Below, piece after piece: positions 8,500-17,889 of a DNA stretch of 64,000 bases (within the stretch, counting starts at the first letter, position 1; each line of letters starts with the position of its first letter). A program made the translations under genes and the position numbers. The stretch spans positions 1 through 64,000 of the forward strand of contig NZ_VDMC01000008.1 in NCBI RefSeq assembly GCF_006346335.1, written 5' to 3'. The notes beneath the pieces were generated by a model that saw only the letters and a program-made list of their open reading frames with translations, had not been told where the DNA came from and did no database searches. This DNA is from Aequorivita sinensis. Lineage in GTDB: Bacteria > Bacteroidota > Bacteroidia > Flavobacteriales > Flavobacteriaceae.

Positions 8500-8553
8500 A
8501 GTATCTAAATTTTAAAAGTTATTAAATGTTAGTGAAATATTTAAAGTTAACAT

Positions 8554-8594
8554 AAATGCCATAAATAATCGAATTTCGACCATTTATGGCATTT
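8554..8594. repeat. perfect 13-bp inverted repeat between katA and the YceI gene
   Basis: AAATGCCATAAAT (8554-8566) and ATTTATGGCATTT (8582-8594) are exact inverted repeats with a 15-base spacer. The stem is AT-rich and no T run follows it on the minus strand, so it is a poor terminator; an operator for the YceI gene or a weak terminator for katA are both possible. Confidence 0.5.
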
Positions 8595-8624
8595 GCTTTT
8601 ATTGCTATTATTTATTAAAAAGCA

Positions 8625-10139
8625 CTATCCATTACTTGGTCTTGGTGCCCATTTGTTATAAGGTGTCATATCGAAGTTATTCACCTCGTCCATCGATAAA
8701 CCTAGTGCTTTTGCTACACCTTCGCCATACTCTGGATCGGCTTTATAGCAATTCCTGATATGTCGTATTTGAATAAACTTCTCGGCACCACCAACTTGAG
8801 CAGCCGTATTTTTAAATAACATGTCAGCTTTTCCGTCGGCTTTAATAATGCGGAATAAATCCCCAGGTTGGGTGAAGTAATCTTCATCATCATCTCTAAA
8901 GTTATGAGCGTAAGCATCGCCACTCAATTCTAAAGGCGGTTCTTGAGCGTGAGGTTGTTCTTGCCATTCGCCATAGCTGTTTGGTTCGTAATGTTTTGTT
9001 GCACCGTAATTACCATCTACTCGCATCGCTCCATCTCTATGATAAGAGTGGTAAGGGCAAGTAGGTTTGTTTACCGGAATCTGATAGTGGTTTACACCAA
9101 GTCTATAGCGTTGTGCATCTCCATATGAAAACAATCTTCCTTGAAGCATTTTATCTGGAGAGAAACCAATTCCTGGAACAATATTCGTCGGATTAAATGC
9201 TGCTTGCTCTACATCTTGGAAGTAGTTTTCTGGGTTTCTATTCAATTCAAATTCCCCTACAGGAATTAAAGGGAAGTCCTTTTTAGACCAAACTTTCGTT
9301 AAGTCGAATGGATGGAAACGGTAAGTTTTTGCTTCTTCCTCCGTCATTACTTGAATATACATCTTCCATTTTGGGAAGTCTTTATTTTCAATGGCATCGA
9401 ATAAGTCTCTCTGAGACGATTCCCTGTCCATACCTACAATTTTTGCCGCTTCTTCATCGGATAGGTTTTCGATACCTTGTTGGGTTACGAAATGGAATTT
9501 CACCCAATGTCTTTTATTGTCTTTGTTGATAAGGCTATAGGTGTGGCTTCCAAATCCGTGCATATGTCTGTATCCTCTTGGAATACCACGATCGCTCATA
9601 ATTATAGTAACCTGATGTAAAGCTTCAGGAAGTAAAGTCCAAAAATCCCAGTTGTTATTAGCATCCCGCATATTGGTTTTAGGGTCGCGTTTTACAGCGT
9701 GGTTTAAATCTGGGAATTTCATCGGGTCACGGAAGAAAAACACGGGGGTATTATTTCCAACCAAATCCCAAATTCCTTCATCGGTATAAAACTTAAGTGC
9801 AAATCCTCTAATATCTCTTTCGGCATCTGCTGCCCCTCTTTCTCCAGCAACTGTGGAGAAACGGCTAAACATTTCTGTTTTTTTTCCTACTTCGCTAAAG
9901 ATGTCAGCTTTTGTGTACTGTGTGATATCGTGTGTAACTGTAAAGGTTCCAAAAGCACCTGAACCTTTCGCGTGCATTCGTCTTTCTGGAATAACTTCTC
10001 TGTCGAAGTTTGCCATTTTTTCAAGAAACCAAGCATCCTGCATTAACATGGGGCCACGTGGCCCAGCTGTTTGTACATTTTGATTATCTGGAACAGGAGC
10101 TCCTGTTTGCCTAGTTAATTTAGGTTTTTTCTTATCCAT
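8625..10139 (-). CDS. katA: catalase, small-subunit haem type
   Basis: A 504-residue haem catalase that dismutates hydrogen peroxide in the cytoplasm. The distal His lies in [14 protein letters not shown] (about residue 56), the distal Asn in [14 protein letters not shown], and the proximal haem Tyr in [14 protein letters not shown]. Length and the absence of the long flavodoxin-like C-terminus place it in the small-subunit, clade 3 group. NADPH-binding type residues around [17 protein letters not shown] fit this class. A 6-bp dyad 58 bases upstream may be a peroxide-regulator site. Its haem depends on tetrapyrrole synthesis (hemL is also in this window). Confidence 0.95.
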   Translation of the reverse strand: MDKKKPKLTRQTGAPVPDNQNVQTAGPRGPMLMQDAWFLEKMANFDREVIPERRMHAKGSGAFGTFTVTHDITQYTKADIFSEVGKKTEMFSRFSTVAGERGAADAERDIRGFALKFYTDEGIWDLVGNNTPVFFFRDPMKFPDLNHAVKRDPKTNMRDANNNWDFWTLLPEALHQVTIIMSDRGIPRGYRHMHGFGSHTYSLINKDNKRHWVKFHFVTQQGIENLSDEEAAKIVGMDRESSQRDLFDAIENKDFPKWKMYIQVMTEEEAKTYRFHPFDLTKVWSKKDFPLIPVGEFELNRNPENYFQDVEQAAFNPTNIVPGIGFSPDKMLQGRLFSYGDAQRYRLGVNHYQIPVNKPTCPYHSYHRDGAMRVDGNYGATKHYEPNSYGEWQEQPHAQEPPLELSGDAYAHNFRDDDEDYFTQPGDLFRIIKADGKADMLFKNTAAQVGGAEKFIQIRHIRNCYKADPEYGEGVAKALGLSMDEVNNFDMTPYNKWAPRPSNG

Positions 10140-10196
10140 TACTTTAGTTTTAAGATTGATTTAGCGAATGAAGTTACGAAAATTCCTAAACTTTTC

Positions 10197-10214
10197 AACT
10201 GACATAAATCAGTT
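10197..10214. promoter_or_regulatory. dyad in the katA promoter region
   Basis: AACTGACATAAATCAGTT holds a perfect 6-bp inverted repeat with a 6-base spacer, 58 bases before the katA start. An adjacent near-palindrome (TTTTAAACC and GGTTTTAAAA, 10213-10238) follows. It does not match the classical PerR box. Confidence 0.3.
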
Positions 10215-10368
10215 TTAAACCCTTTTAGGTTTTAAAATGCTATGTTTTGGACATTCAATTCAATATTCAGGCTTGAACGTTTTGTGTTTTTGAAACACAG
10301 TAAAATTTTGAGGTAGGTTAATAGAGTAATTACAGTGTGTAAAGACAATAGTTTTTATAGAAAAAGAT

Positions 10369-11409
10369 TTATTCGTTGTCTTTCCCTTCCTCAATCAATT
10401 CCTCGATTTCTTCCTTCTCATCCCCATTTAATTTAGGGTTTTTGGGAGTTTTTGTTTTTTTTTTATGATGAATTTCATAGTACATCGCAAAGTGATCACT
10501 TCCAAAATTCTTGGAACGTATCATTTTACCTACATACAAATCGCGGGTGTGAAAAAGATGGTCCAGGGGAAACCTTAAAAAGAAATAATCTGCGTGAAAA
10601 GTAGAAAAGAATCCACGCCCCACACGAGGGTCTATCATCCCTGTCATTTTTTTGAAAAGACGCGTTGTGCGGCTCCATACTACATCGTTCATATCGCCAC
10701 AAACCACCGTTGGCTTGTCAATTTTTCTAATTCTCTTTCCTGTAAGCATTAATTCGGCATCACGTTCCTTAGAAGTTTCATTTTCTGTAGGACTTGGAGG
10801 AGCCGGGTGAAGACAGCAAAAGAAAATAGGCGAATCTTTATCGGTATAGTAGTCGAAAAATATAGAAGGCTTATCGTCTTCAATCTGATATTTTACTTCT
10901 ACGTTTTTTACTTCAACTTTAGAATAAAGATGCATTCCGTAGAAATTTTCTAAAGGTACCTTTACGGTAAAAGGATAGTCTTTTTCAAGTTCGGAAAGTC
11001 CATTTTCCCAATCCTTGTTAGACTCCATCGTGAGTACTAAATCTGGGTCAAATCGTTTTACCTCTTTCAGGAAGTCTGAGTAGCAGTTATTTGTTTGTAA
11101 AACATTTCCTGCTAAAATAGAAACATATCCGTCTGTAGCATCGTGCGATCTTCTTCTTGGAAAAAGTGAACTGTATGGTGTTATTTTAAAAAGTTGGTAG
11201 ATGATGCTTGCAATAAGCGCAAAAAGTAAAATCCAACTAAAAGTAGTGTAGTGTTCTTCGGTGTAAATGAAAATTCCGAGTAGGATTAATTGTATAACCA
11301 CCGATTGAAGTCTTACAAAATCTGCAGTACGAAAAAACCAATGAGGATGCCTAGTAGCTGGAAAGAAGGGGCTAAGGATGAAAAATATCGTGAAAATATA
11401 TAATACCAT
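10369..11409 (-). CDS. membrane-anchored endonuclease/exonuclease/phosphatase family protein
   Basis: A 346-residue protein with three N-terminal membrane helices (residues 1-70) followed by an EEP-fold catalytic domain. The metal-dependent active site is visible as MESNKDWENG, HLYSKVEV, the CGDMNDVVW motif and the terminal GSDHFAMYYE. EEP domains attached to such helices are common in Bacteroidota and Proteobacteria; related enzymes cut phosphodiesters in nucleic acids, sphingolipids or inositol phosphates. The charged tail (last 35 residues, rich in Lys and Glu) is unusual but not informative. Substrate unknown. Confidence 0.8.
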   Translation of the reverse strand: MVLYIFTIFFILSPFFPATRHPHWFFRTADFVRLQSVVIQLILLGIFIYTEEHYTTFSWILLFALIASIIYQLFKITPYSSLFPRRRSHDATDGYVSILAGNVLQTNNCYSDFLKEVKRFDPDLVLTMESNKDWENGLSELEKDYPFTVKVPLENFYGMHLYSKVEVKNVEVKYQIEDDKPSIFFDYYTDKDSPIFFCCLHPAPPSPTENETSKERDAELMLTGKRIRKIDKPTVVCGDMNDVVWSRTTRLFKKMTGMIDPRVGRGFFSTFHADYFFLRFPLDHLFHTRDLYVGKMIRSKNFGSDHFAMYYEIHHKKKTKTPKNPKLNGDEKEEIEELIEEGKDNE

Positions 11410-11509
11410 ATTTCAAAGTTAGTTAATTTGTAGCGATGTAATAAGGTTTGAAAATTCTTTTTTACCTAGTCGCTACTACCTATTTTTACAGTTCATAAAA
11501 ACCAATAAA

Positions 11510-12979
11510 ATGAAAAAAATTACCCTTACAACATTATTAACTTTTTTTGCGTTTGCCATAACATTCGCACAGACCTATACAACTCCCAACACAGGAGTTA
11601 CTTGGACCTTAGATGATATTGCTGCAGCAAGCCCTACTACAATTACGGTTTCTGGCAGTGAGTATACCCTTTTAGAAAACTTAGAAATTGCTGAAAATGA
11701 TGCCGTAGTTATCGATACGGACTTAACTCTTTTAATTGATGCTGATTTATTAATTAAAGTTTATGGTGCTTTTACTGTAAGTGCCAACGAAGTTACAATT
11801 ACTGCTTTAGACGAAGCTGCTCCTTATGAAGGTTTTCGTTTTGAAGAGTTTTCAGAAATAGATATTAAAAACGCAACTATATCTTACGGGGGAGGGCTTC
11901 GAGTGTTAACTGAAACTTTTTCTATTGACAATTGTACAATAACCAATAATGTTTCTGGAGCTACGTCAAGTGCTGTTATTCAGCTTTCTCGTGGGATGGC
12001 GCAGATTACGAACAACCTTATACAGTTTAATGAAAATCCTGCCGTTGGTTCTGCTGCAAACTCTGGGGTTTCTCCATATATCTATAATAACCATATTGAA
12101 GGAAATAATACCGATAATGCTAACCGTCCGCAAATTAACATCGGAACTACATTAGCAAACGAGCCTTTGCAGATTATTCAAAATATAATTATCGGAGATC
12201 CAAATTTAACCAAGGTTGGTGGTATTGCAATTGCAAACTTTGTGGGTGCAAATGTAAATGCAGTTATTCAAGACAACATTATTCAAAACAACAGATACGG
12301 GATTACTATTATGGGGCCTGTAGATGCTGCTTTAATTAAAAACAATCTAATTGAAGACAATAACACTCAAGGAGATCCTGCTCTTGGTGGAAGTGGAATT
12401 AATATACTTACAAGTTCTGCTAGAAATGAAGTAGTAGTTACAGGTAATACAATACGAAGAAATATTTGGGGTATTACACTACAAGACCAAGCAACAATTA
12501 ACCTTGGGGATGACATTGACAACCCAGGAGGAAATGTGTTTTCTGAAAATGGAAACGGTGGTGTAGTTTATGCGCTTTATAACAATACAGCTAATCCAGT
12601 AATGGCCAAAAACAACTGTTGGATTGAAGGGGAAGAAAGTACTGTGGAAGAGGTTGAAGATGTAATTTTTCACCAAGTAGATGATGCAACATTAGGTTTA
12701 GTTACCTTCGATCCATTTGATTGTGGAGTTGCTTCAGTTAACGATGTAGCTGCTTCAAACTTTAGCTTTTATCCAAATCCAGTAAAAAATGAAATTAACT
12801 TCAACAATATCTTTTCTTTTGAGAAAGTTGAAATATACGGAGTTCAAGGGAACCTAATCGTTTCAAAAAACATTTCTGAAGGGCTTAATACAATGTCAAT
12901 CAACCTTGCTTCTGGACTTTATTTTGTAAACTTCAGCAATAATAATAACAGTATTACTAAAAAGATGATTGTTCAATAA
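11510..12979 (+). CDS. T9SS-secreted right-handed parallel beta-helix protein
   Basis: A 489-residue protein with a signal peptide (MKKITLTTLLTFFAFAITFA). Residues 50-360 show regular ladders of short strands with Asn/Ile stacks (ITNNLIQFNENPAVG, YIYNNHIEGNN, IIQNNRYGITIMG, GNTIRRNIWGITLQD) spaced by about 22-25 residues, typical of pectate-lyase-like beta-helices and PbH1 repeats. The C-terminal 80 residues are a type A sorting domain (FSFYPNPVKNEI, LASGLYFVNF, KKMIVQ). No catalytic residues of a known lyase were recognised; a polysaccharide-binding or cell-surface role is inferred. Confidence 0.85.
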   Translation: MKKITLTTLLTFFAFAITFAQTYTTPNTGVTWTLDDIAAASPTTITVSGSEYTLLENLEIAENDAVVIDTDLTLLIDADLLIKVYGAFTVSANEVTITALDEAAPYEGFRFEEFSEIDIKNATISYGGGLRVLTETFSIDNCTITNNVSGATSSAVIQLSRGMAQITNNLIQFNENPAVGSAANSGVSPYIYNNHIEGNNTDNANRPQINIGTTLANEPLQIIQNIIIGDPNLTKVGGIAIANFVGANVNAVIQDNIIQNNRYGITIMGPVDAALIKNNLIEDNNTQGDPALGGSGINILTSSARNEVVVTGNTIRRNIWGITLQDQATINLGDDIDNPGGNVFSENGNGGVVYALYNNTANPVMAKNNCWIEGEESTVEEVEDVIFHQVDDATLGLVTFDPFDCGVASVNDVAASNFSFYPNPVKNEINFNNIFSFEKVEIYGVQGNLIVSKNISEGLNTMSINLASGLYFVNFSNNNNSITKKMIVQ

Positions 12980-12990
12980 ACGAGAAGAAT

Positions 12991-13013
12991 GTCTGGTCGA
13001 GCGCAGTCGAGGC
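12991..13013. repeat. REP-like flavobacterial intergenic repeat
   Basis: GTCTGGTCGAGCGCAGTCGAG resembles a short intergenic repeat (GTCGAGCGCAGTCGAGA type) that I recall as dispersed in flavobacterial genomes. TCGA-N6-TCGA gives it dyad symmetry. It is far more GC-rich than its surroundings. Only one copy is in this window. Confidence 0.4.
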
Positions 13014-13050
13014 CTAATTTTTTTAAAGACTAGATCAGCTATTTTCTAAA

Positions 13051-13083
13051 ATGCCTTGATGTAATTATCAAGGCATTTTTTAT
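13051..13083 (+). terminator. Rho-independent terminator of the beta-helix gene
   Basis: ATGCCTTGAT and ATCAAGGCAT form a perfect 10-bp stem with a 6-base loop, followed by six T residues. Confidence 0.92.
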
Positions 13084-13117
13084 TGAAATAAACACTGTTT
13101 TTCCCTATCTAAAACAG

Positions 13118-13125
13118 TATTTTTG
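13118..13125 (+). promoter_or_regulatory. -7 promoter element of the decarboxylase gene
   Basis: TATTTTTG matches TAnnTTTG, 30 bases before the GTG start at 13155 and right after the terminator above. Confidence 0.45.
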
Positions 13126-13154
13126 CACTTTGAAAAAAATAAAGAAAAAGACAC

Positions 13155-14594
13155 GTGAAGATTCAGAATAAAGCGACATTAGAGTTAAGCCATGACGAAA
13201 TGAAAAGTTATGGGTATGAGGTAGTTGATGCAATTGTAGATCATTTTTCTACACAGAATGAAAAACTCCCTGTGGTTTCGGGTACAAGGAAAGAAATGGA
13301 GGCATTATTTCTAGAAGAAGCTCCTGAAACTCCATCCGACCCTAAAAAGGTGTTGGATTTTGTTTTGGAGGAGGTAATGACCAAAAGTAATATTGTTTCT
13401 CATCCAAAGTCGTATTCATTTGTGCCAGGGCCTAGTAACTATATCAGTGCCATGGCAGACAGCTTAACAGCTGGTTTCAATATATTCTCTGGTGGGTGGC
13501 AAGCGTCTCCTGCAGCCGCACAAATGGAAATTGTAGCTATGAACTGGCTTTTAAAAATGTTCGGCTTCCCTCAGAAAAAAGGGGGAGGAATTTTTACTAG
13601 TGGGGGTTCTATGGCCAATTTAACTGCCTTAGTAACTGCTCGAAGAGTAAAATGTGGCGACGATTTTAGTAAAGCTGTAATTTACCTTTCAGACCAAGCG
13701 CATTCTTCAAATATTAAAGCCATTCGCGTATTAGGTTTTAGAAAAGAACAGATTAGAATTATTCCTACTGATGGGGAGTTTAAATTCTCATTGAATAAAT
13801 TAAAAAACGCTATTGCAAAAGATAGGTTGGAAGGGCTACAACCTTTTTGCTTGATTGCAACTGCCGGGACAACAAATACCGGAACGGTAGATCCGCTTTC
13901 CGACATTGCCAAAATCTGTAAAAAAGAAGATATCTGGTTTCATATCGATGGGGCCTATGGTGGTTTTGCTATACTTTCTGAAGATGGAAAACAGCTTTTA
14001 AAAGGAATTGGGAAAGCCGATTCACTTACTATAGACCCTCATAAATGGTTTTATCAGCCCTATGAAATCGGTTGTCTTTTAGTGAAAAATCACAAATGGC
14101 TTAAAGGAACTTTTACCGAAAAACCTGAATATTTACGCGATATTGAAGGCAATGAGTCTGAAATTAATTTTTACGATCACGGTATTGAGCTTACAAGACG
14201 TTTTAGAGCTTTGAAGTTTTATATGTCGGTAAAAACTTTTGGAATGGGTGAGTTCAGGCAGGCCATAACCTACAATATTAAGTTGGCAGAAGCAACAGAA
14301 GATTTTTTAAGATCGAGTAGCAATTGGGAGGTTATTTCACCAGCCACATTGGCGGTTATTAACTTTAGATACAACCCAATTGGCAACAAACTTTCAGAGA
14401 AAAAGCTTGACGCGCTTAACCAACGAATTTCTCAAAGTGTGGTTGATTCAAAACAAGCTTTATTGGTAACTACTGTTCTTAACGGGCAGATAGTACTAAG
14501 AATGTGCTTGATAAACCCTAGAACAACATTAGACGATGTAAAGGAAACTATCGCACTTTGCGAATCTTTTGCAGAAGAAAAATCCTTGTCGTGA
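13155..14594 (+). CDS. PLP-dependent group II decarboxylase (AADC-like)
   Basis: A 479-residue fold-type I PLP enzyme. It has the group II decarboxylase features: substrate region SYSFVPGPSNYISAMADSL, PLP phosphate binding GGIFTSGGSMANL, His stacking on the ring in DQAHSSN, Asp-Ala-type motif HIDGAYGG, and the Schiff-base Lys in TIDPHKWFYQP. Members decarboxylate aromatic amino acids, glutamate, diaminobutyrate or related substrates; sequence alone does not choose. The start is a GTG placed 29 bases after the -7 box; the next ATG is at codon 16. No transporter or dedicated pathway genes flank it. Confidence 0.85.
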   Translation: MKIQNKATLELSHDEMKSYGYEVVDAIVDHFSTQNEKLPVVSGTRKEMEALFLEEAPETPSDPKKVLDFVLEEVMTKSNIVSHPKSYSFVPGPSNYISAMADSLTAGFNIFSGGWQASPAAAQMEIVAMNWLLKMFGFPQKKGGGIFTSGGSMANLTALVTARRVKCGDDFSKAVIYLSDQAHSSNIKAIRVLGFRKEQIRIIPTDGEFKFSLNKLKNAIAKDRLEGLQPFCLIATAGTTNTGTVDPLSDIAKICKKEDIWFHIDGAYGGFAILSEDGKQLLKGIGKADSLTIDPHKWFYQPYEIGCLLVKNHKWLKGTFTEKPEYLRDIEGNESEINFYDHGIELTRRFRALKFYMSVKTFGMGEFRQAITYNIKLAEATEDFLRSSSNWEVISPATLAVINFRYNPIGNKLSEKKLDALNQRISQSVVDSKQALLVTTVLNGQIVLRMCLINPRTTLDDVKETIALCESFAEEKSLS

Positions 14595-14665
14595 AACAAG
14601 CGGATGTCCAAAGAATTTACTAAAACAATAAAACAAAAAATTATATTAATCTAAAATCACTTTTA

Positions 14666-15385
14666 TTGTTAATATTTCTATTTAATCTACAATATATAAT
14701 TCTTAATCAGCAGCAAAATAATCTTTATGCACAAGATCCAAATCTTTTTGACAATACTTGGTATTTTGTAACTGGTGAATTGGATGGTGAAATATTTTTT
14801 CTGCCCCCAGAAGAACATCTTATAGAGGTTACTTTTAATAGTGAAGAAATTTATTTATGTTATCCAAGCTGCGATGAATGTTATAGTAATAATGTGGTAA
14901 TAAACGCGAATAGTTTTATAGTTTCAGAAACTGAACCTTGGATTGTTTTAATTGGGCTTTGTAATCCACCACAAAATGATTTTATAGGTACTCATAATTC
15001 AGTATATTTTTATAGCCACGTAAACTCAAAAAATCCCTTCAATTATATAATCGAGCCTGTAGATGATTACTTACAGCTAACCGTAACAAATGTTGAGGGT
15101 GATTTTGCAATATATAATAGCGTGTTGTTAACTACACCGGAATTTGATAACTCAAGTTTTGGTTTTTACCCAAACCCTGTTGATGAAACCTTAAACATTA
15201 AAAATAATTTTAATCAACCAGTTGATGTTTCAATTTATAATGTGAATGGTAAAAACTTAAAAAGTTATACTATTAACGAAAAATTGGAAACCATTAATAT
15301 AAATGATTTAAATTCAGGATTGTATTTTGTGATTTTTAAAAATGAGGCTGGAGAGAGTTTGCTTAAAAGGTTTATTAAAAAATAG
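14666..15385 (+). CDS. T9SS sorting domain protein lacking an ATG start
   Basis: About 239 residues. A hydrophobic leader (LIFLFNLQYIIL) ending in LYAQDPN is followed by a short beta domain with a Cys-rich loop (CYPSCDECYSN) and a type A sorting domain (FGFYPNPVDETL, NDLNSGLYFVIFK, LKRFIKK). No in-frame ATG exists between the upstream stop at 14621 and the leader; the start must be TTG at 14666 or an upstream ATT/TTA-rich codon, or the 5' end has decayed. It is more AT-rich than its neighbours. Function unknown; it resembles the lipocalin-like secreted proteins seen near T9SS cargo, but weakly. Confidence 0.6.
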   Translation: MLIFLFNLQYIILNQQQNNLYAQDPNLFDNTWYFVTGELDGEIFFLPPEEHLIEVTFNSEEIYLCYPSCDECYSNNVVINANSFIVSETEPWIVLIGLCNPPQNDFIGTHNSVYFYSHVNSKNPFNYIIEPVDDYLQLTVTNVEGDFAIYNSVLLTTPEFDNSSFGFYPNPVDETLNIKNNFNQPVDVSIYNVNGKNLKSYTINEKLETININDLNSGLYFVIFKNEAGESLLKRFIKK

Positions 15386-15453
15386 GTTGTGCTTTACACT
15401 GTAGGCTTTCTATTTGTTACTTTTATAGCTTGTAAACCAAAATACTATTTTCA

Positions 15454-16674
15454 TTGCCAAAAAATCTAGATATTATTATAATTGGCGGCGGAGCTGCGGG
15501 ATTTTTCACGGCAATAAACGCTGCGGAAAAAACCCCCCATCTTAAAATTGCAATTTTAGAACGTGGAAAAGAGGTTCTTACCAAAGTAAAAATTTCTGGC
15601 GGTGGTCGATGCAATGTAACCCACGCCGAGTTTCTTCCAAAAGAATTAACCCAAAACTATCCACGTGGCGAAAAAGAACTTTTAGGGCCGTTCCATACTT
15701 TTATGACAGGCGATACCATTGAATGGTTCGAAAAAAGAGGCGTGGAACTCAAAATTGAAGAGGACGGGCGGATGTTTCCGGTTTCAAACTCTTCACAAAC
15801 TATCATAGATTGTTTTCTTTCAGAAACAAAAAGATTAGGGGTCGAGGTACTGCTTAGTCAGCCGGTAAAGGAAATTCAGAAAAATGAAGGCCGATATATT
15901 TTAACTACTAGTACCGATACTTTTTCCGCAGAAAAAATTGTGGTTACAACGGGTAGTAATCCTAAAATTTGGAAGTTGCTCAAAGATTTAGGGCATAGTA
16001 TAGTTCCCGCCGTACCTTCACTTTTTACATTCAACATCAAAGATAGTCGTATAGCAGATTTGCCCGGACTTAGCACAAATGCTTCGGTAAAAGTTTTAGA
16101 TAAAAATGGTAAAACAGTTTTGGAAAGCGACGGGTCGTTACTAATTACCCATTGGGGTATGAGTGGTCCTGCAATTTTAAAACTTTCGGCTTGGGGCGCT
16201 AGAATATTAGAGCCTATAAAATACAATTTTACTATTGAAGTGAATTGGCTTAATACGCTTACGGAAGAGGATGTGTTGGATTCTTTGAAAAATTTAAAAA
16301 TATTACAAGGCAAGCAAACAATTTATAAATACGCACAATTCGAATTGCCCAAGCGCCTTTGGCAAAGTATGGTAAAAGCCGCAGGCATTGCCGAAACGCT
16401 TACATGGGCTGAGGCAACCCGCGAGAATTTTCAAAATCTAGCCAATCAACTTACCGCAGCAATTTTTGAAGTAAACGGAAAGAGTACCTTTAAAGAGGAA
16501 TTTGTCACAGCCGGCGGGGTAGATTTAAAAGAAGTAAACTTTAAAACTTTCGAAAGTAGGGTTTGTAAAAATCTTTTCTTCGCTGGGGAAGTTCTTGATA
16601 TAGACGCTATAACGGGAGGATTTAACTTTCAAAATGCTTGGACTGGTGGCTATATCGTTTCGCAAAACCTTTAA
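15454..16674 (+). CDS. NAD(P)/FAD-dependent oxidoreductase, HI0933/BaiN family
   Basis: A 406-residue flavoprotein. The N-terminus is a Rossmann dinucleotide fold (DIIIIGGGAAGFFTAINAAE), followed by the family motif KVKISGGGRCNVTHAE and, near the end, AGEVLDIDAITGGFNFQNAWTGGY, which binds FAD. The central barrel domain around LLITHWGMSGPAILKLS is characteristic of HI0933-like proteins, related to BaiN, which act on steroid or other unsaturated substrates in gut bacteria; the housekeeping role is not established. Start is a TTG directly upstream of the Rossmann strand; no better-placed ATG is present. Confidence 0.85.
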   Translation: MPKNLDIIIIGGGAAGFFTAINAAEKTPHLKIAILERGKEVLTKVKISGGGRCNVTHAEFLPKELTQNYPRGEKELLGPFHTFMTGDTIEWFEKRGVELKIEEDGRMFPVSNSSQTIIDCFLSETKRLGVEVLLSQPVKEIQKNEGRYILTTSTDTFSAEKIVVTTGSNPKIWKLLKDLGHSIVPAVPSLFTFNIKDSRIADLPGLSTNASVKVLDKNGKTVLESDGSLLITHWGMSGPAILKLSAWGARILEPIKYNFTIEVNWLNTLTEEDVLDSLKNLKILQGKQTIYKYAQFELPKRLWQSMVKAAGIAETLTWAEATRENFQNLANQLTAAIFEVNGKSTFKEEFVTAGGVDLKEVNFKTFESRVCKNLFFAGEVLDIDAITGGFNFQNAWTGGYIVSQNL

Positions 16675-16755
16675 TCTCTGTAACTTCTTCCCCAAAAAAT
16701 GATGACTTTTTAATACTCGTCCGATATATAGTTATAATCCTTAAAACTATATGTC

Positions 16756-17799
16756 ATGAAAAAAATTCTTCTTTTTACTCTTTTATTCACATTTATTGCA
16801 ACTTCCGTCAAGTCACAAAATTTACTTGGGGCTGCAACAGATGTTTATGTAATGGAAAATTTTACCAATCCGGGCCAGTTTGGTACTATTCCACTCGCGG
16901 GACCTTATTATCCGTTAGGTACAGTAATTACGGGTAGTGCTCCTACAATGTTGGGAGGCGATTTCAACGATGCTGGAGAACTATATACATTTGTATACCA
17001 AGATCCAGACTATGTATTGGGAACTGTAGATATAACTACGGGAGCTATAAATAATACTATTACCGTATCAGGCAATGTTGGTGGACAATTTTTAAATCAG
17101 TTATCTTATAATCCTACAAACGATACTTTTTACGCATTGAGTGCGGATCCTAACAATAACTCTGGAACGCAATTTTATGAAGTTAATATTACCACCGGTG
17201 TACTAACGCCAATAGGTATTGGCACTGGGATTTTAAATGGAGTTGCTATGGAAATCGACAACAACGGGAAGGTGTATGTTGCCGATGCCAATACGGGAAA
17301 TTTGTACATTGTAGATATCAATACAGGCGTGGGGAGCGTTGTGGGTAATATGCTTCCGAGTGGCACATATCCAGTGCGAAATGGTTTTTCTGTTGACCCT
17401 GCCACCAATGTGATGTATGCCGTTTTGCTGAATAGTGATGGGGTAATTTGGAATAAATTCTATACAGTAAATCTTGCAAATGGTGAACTTACAGAACTTG
17501 GGTTTGGTGGCTCTAGACAATATAGCCTGTTTGCTATTAAAGGCGAATCTCTTGGGGTAAATGAAAATAATTTGACCTCAGTAACTGTATACCCAAATCC
17601 GGCAACTAACATTATAAACATTGAGAATCCTACGGAAGTTGCATTTAATAACGTTAGACTTTTTGACCTACTCGGCAAAGATACCGGTGCAGTTTTTACC
17701 AATGGAGAAATGAATGTAGAAAACCTAGTTAAAGGTGTTTACTTCCTTCAGTTAGAAACCGAAAATGGCACAACTACCATAAAAATTATAAAGAAATAG
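16756..17799 (+). CDS. T9SS-secreted beta-propeller-like protein
   Basis: A 347-residue protein with a signal peptide (MKKILLFTLLFTFIATSVKS). Residues 40-265 contain repeating blade-like units (TFVYQDPDYVLGTVDITTG, FYEVNITTGVLTPIG, LYIVDINTGVGSVVG, FYTVNLANGELTEL) of the type found in NHL or DUF4394-like propellers. A type A sorting domain follows (VTVYPNPATNII, LVKGVYFLQLE, KIIKK). Likely displayed on the cell surface; binding partner unknown. A terminator lies 28 bases past the stop. Confidence 0.85.
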   Translation: MKKILLFTLLFTFIATSVKSQNLLGAATDVYVMENFTNPGQFGTIPLAGPYYPLGTVITGSAPTMLGGDFNDAGELYTFVYQDPDYVLGTVDITTGAINNTITVSGNVGGQFLNQLSYNPTNDTFYALSADPNNNSGTQFYEVNITTGVLTPIGIGTGILNGVAMEIDNNGKVYVADANTGNLYIVDINTGVGSVVGNMLPSGTYPVRNGFSVDPATNVMYAVLLNSDGVIWNKFYTVNLANGELTELGFGGSRQYSLFAIKGESLGVNENNLTSVTVYPNPATNIINIENPTEVAFNNVRLFDLLGKDTGAVFTNGEMNVENLVKGVYFLQLETENGTTTIKIIKK

Positions 17800-17826
17800 T
17801 TTAGGTTTATGAACGTGATATAAAGA

Positions 17827-17862
17827 AGCTTCCGAGGTAATGTCTCTCAGGGGCTTTTTTTA
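17827..17862 (+). terminator. Rho-independent terminator of the propeller gene
   Basis: AGCTTCCGAG and CTCAGGGGCT pair with wobbles around a short loop, followed by seven T residues. Confidence 0.75.
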
Positions 17863-17889
17863 TTTTTAAGGGTAAATTATTTTCAATTT

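Noticed and set aside
15876-16313. 145-codon frame antisense to the BaiN-like flavoprotein
   Set aside because: Covered by a complete flavoprotein gene; no motifs in the antisense product.
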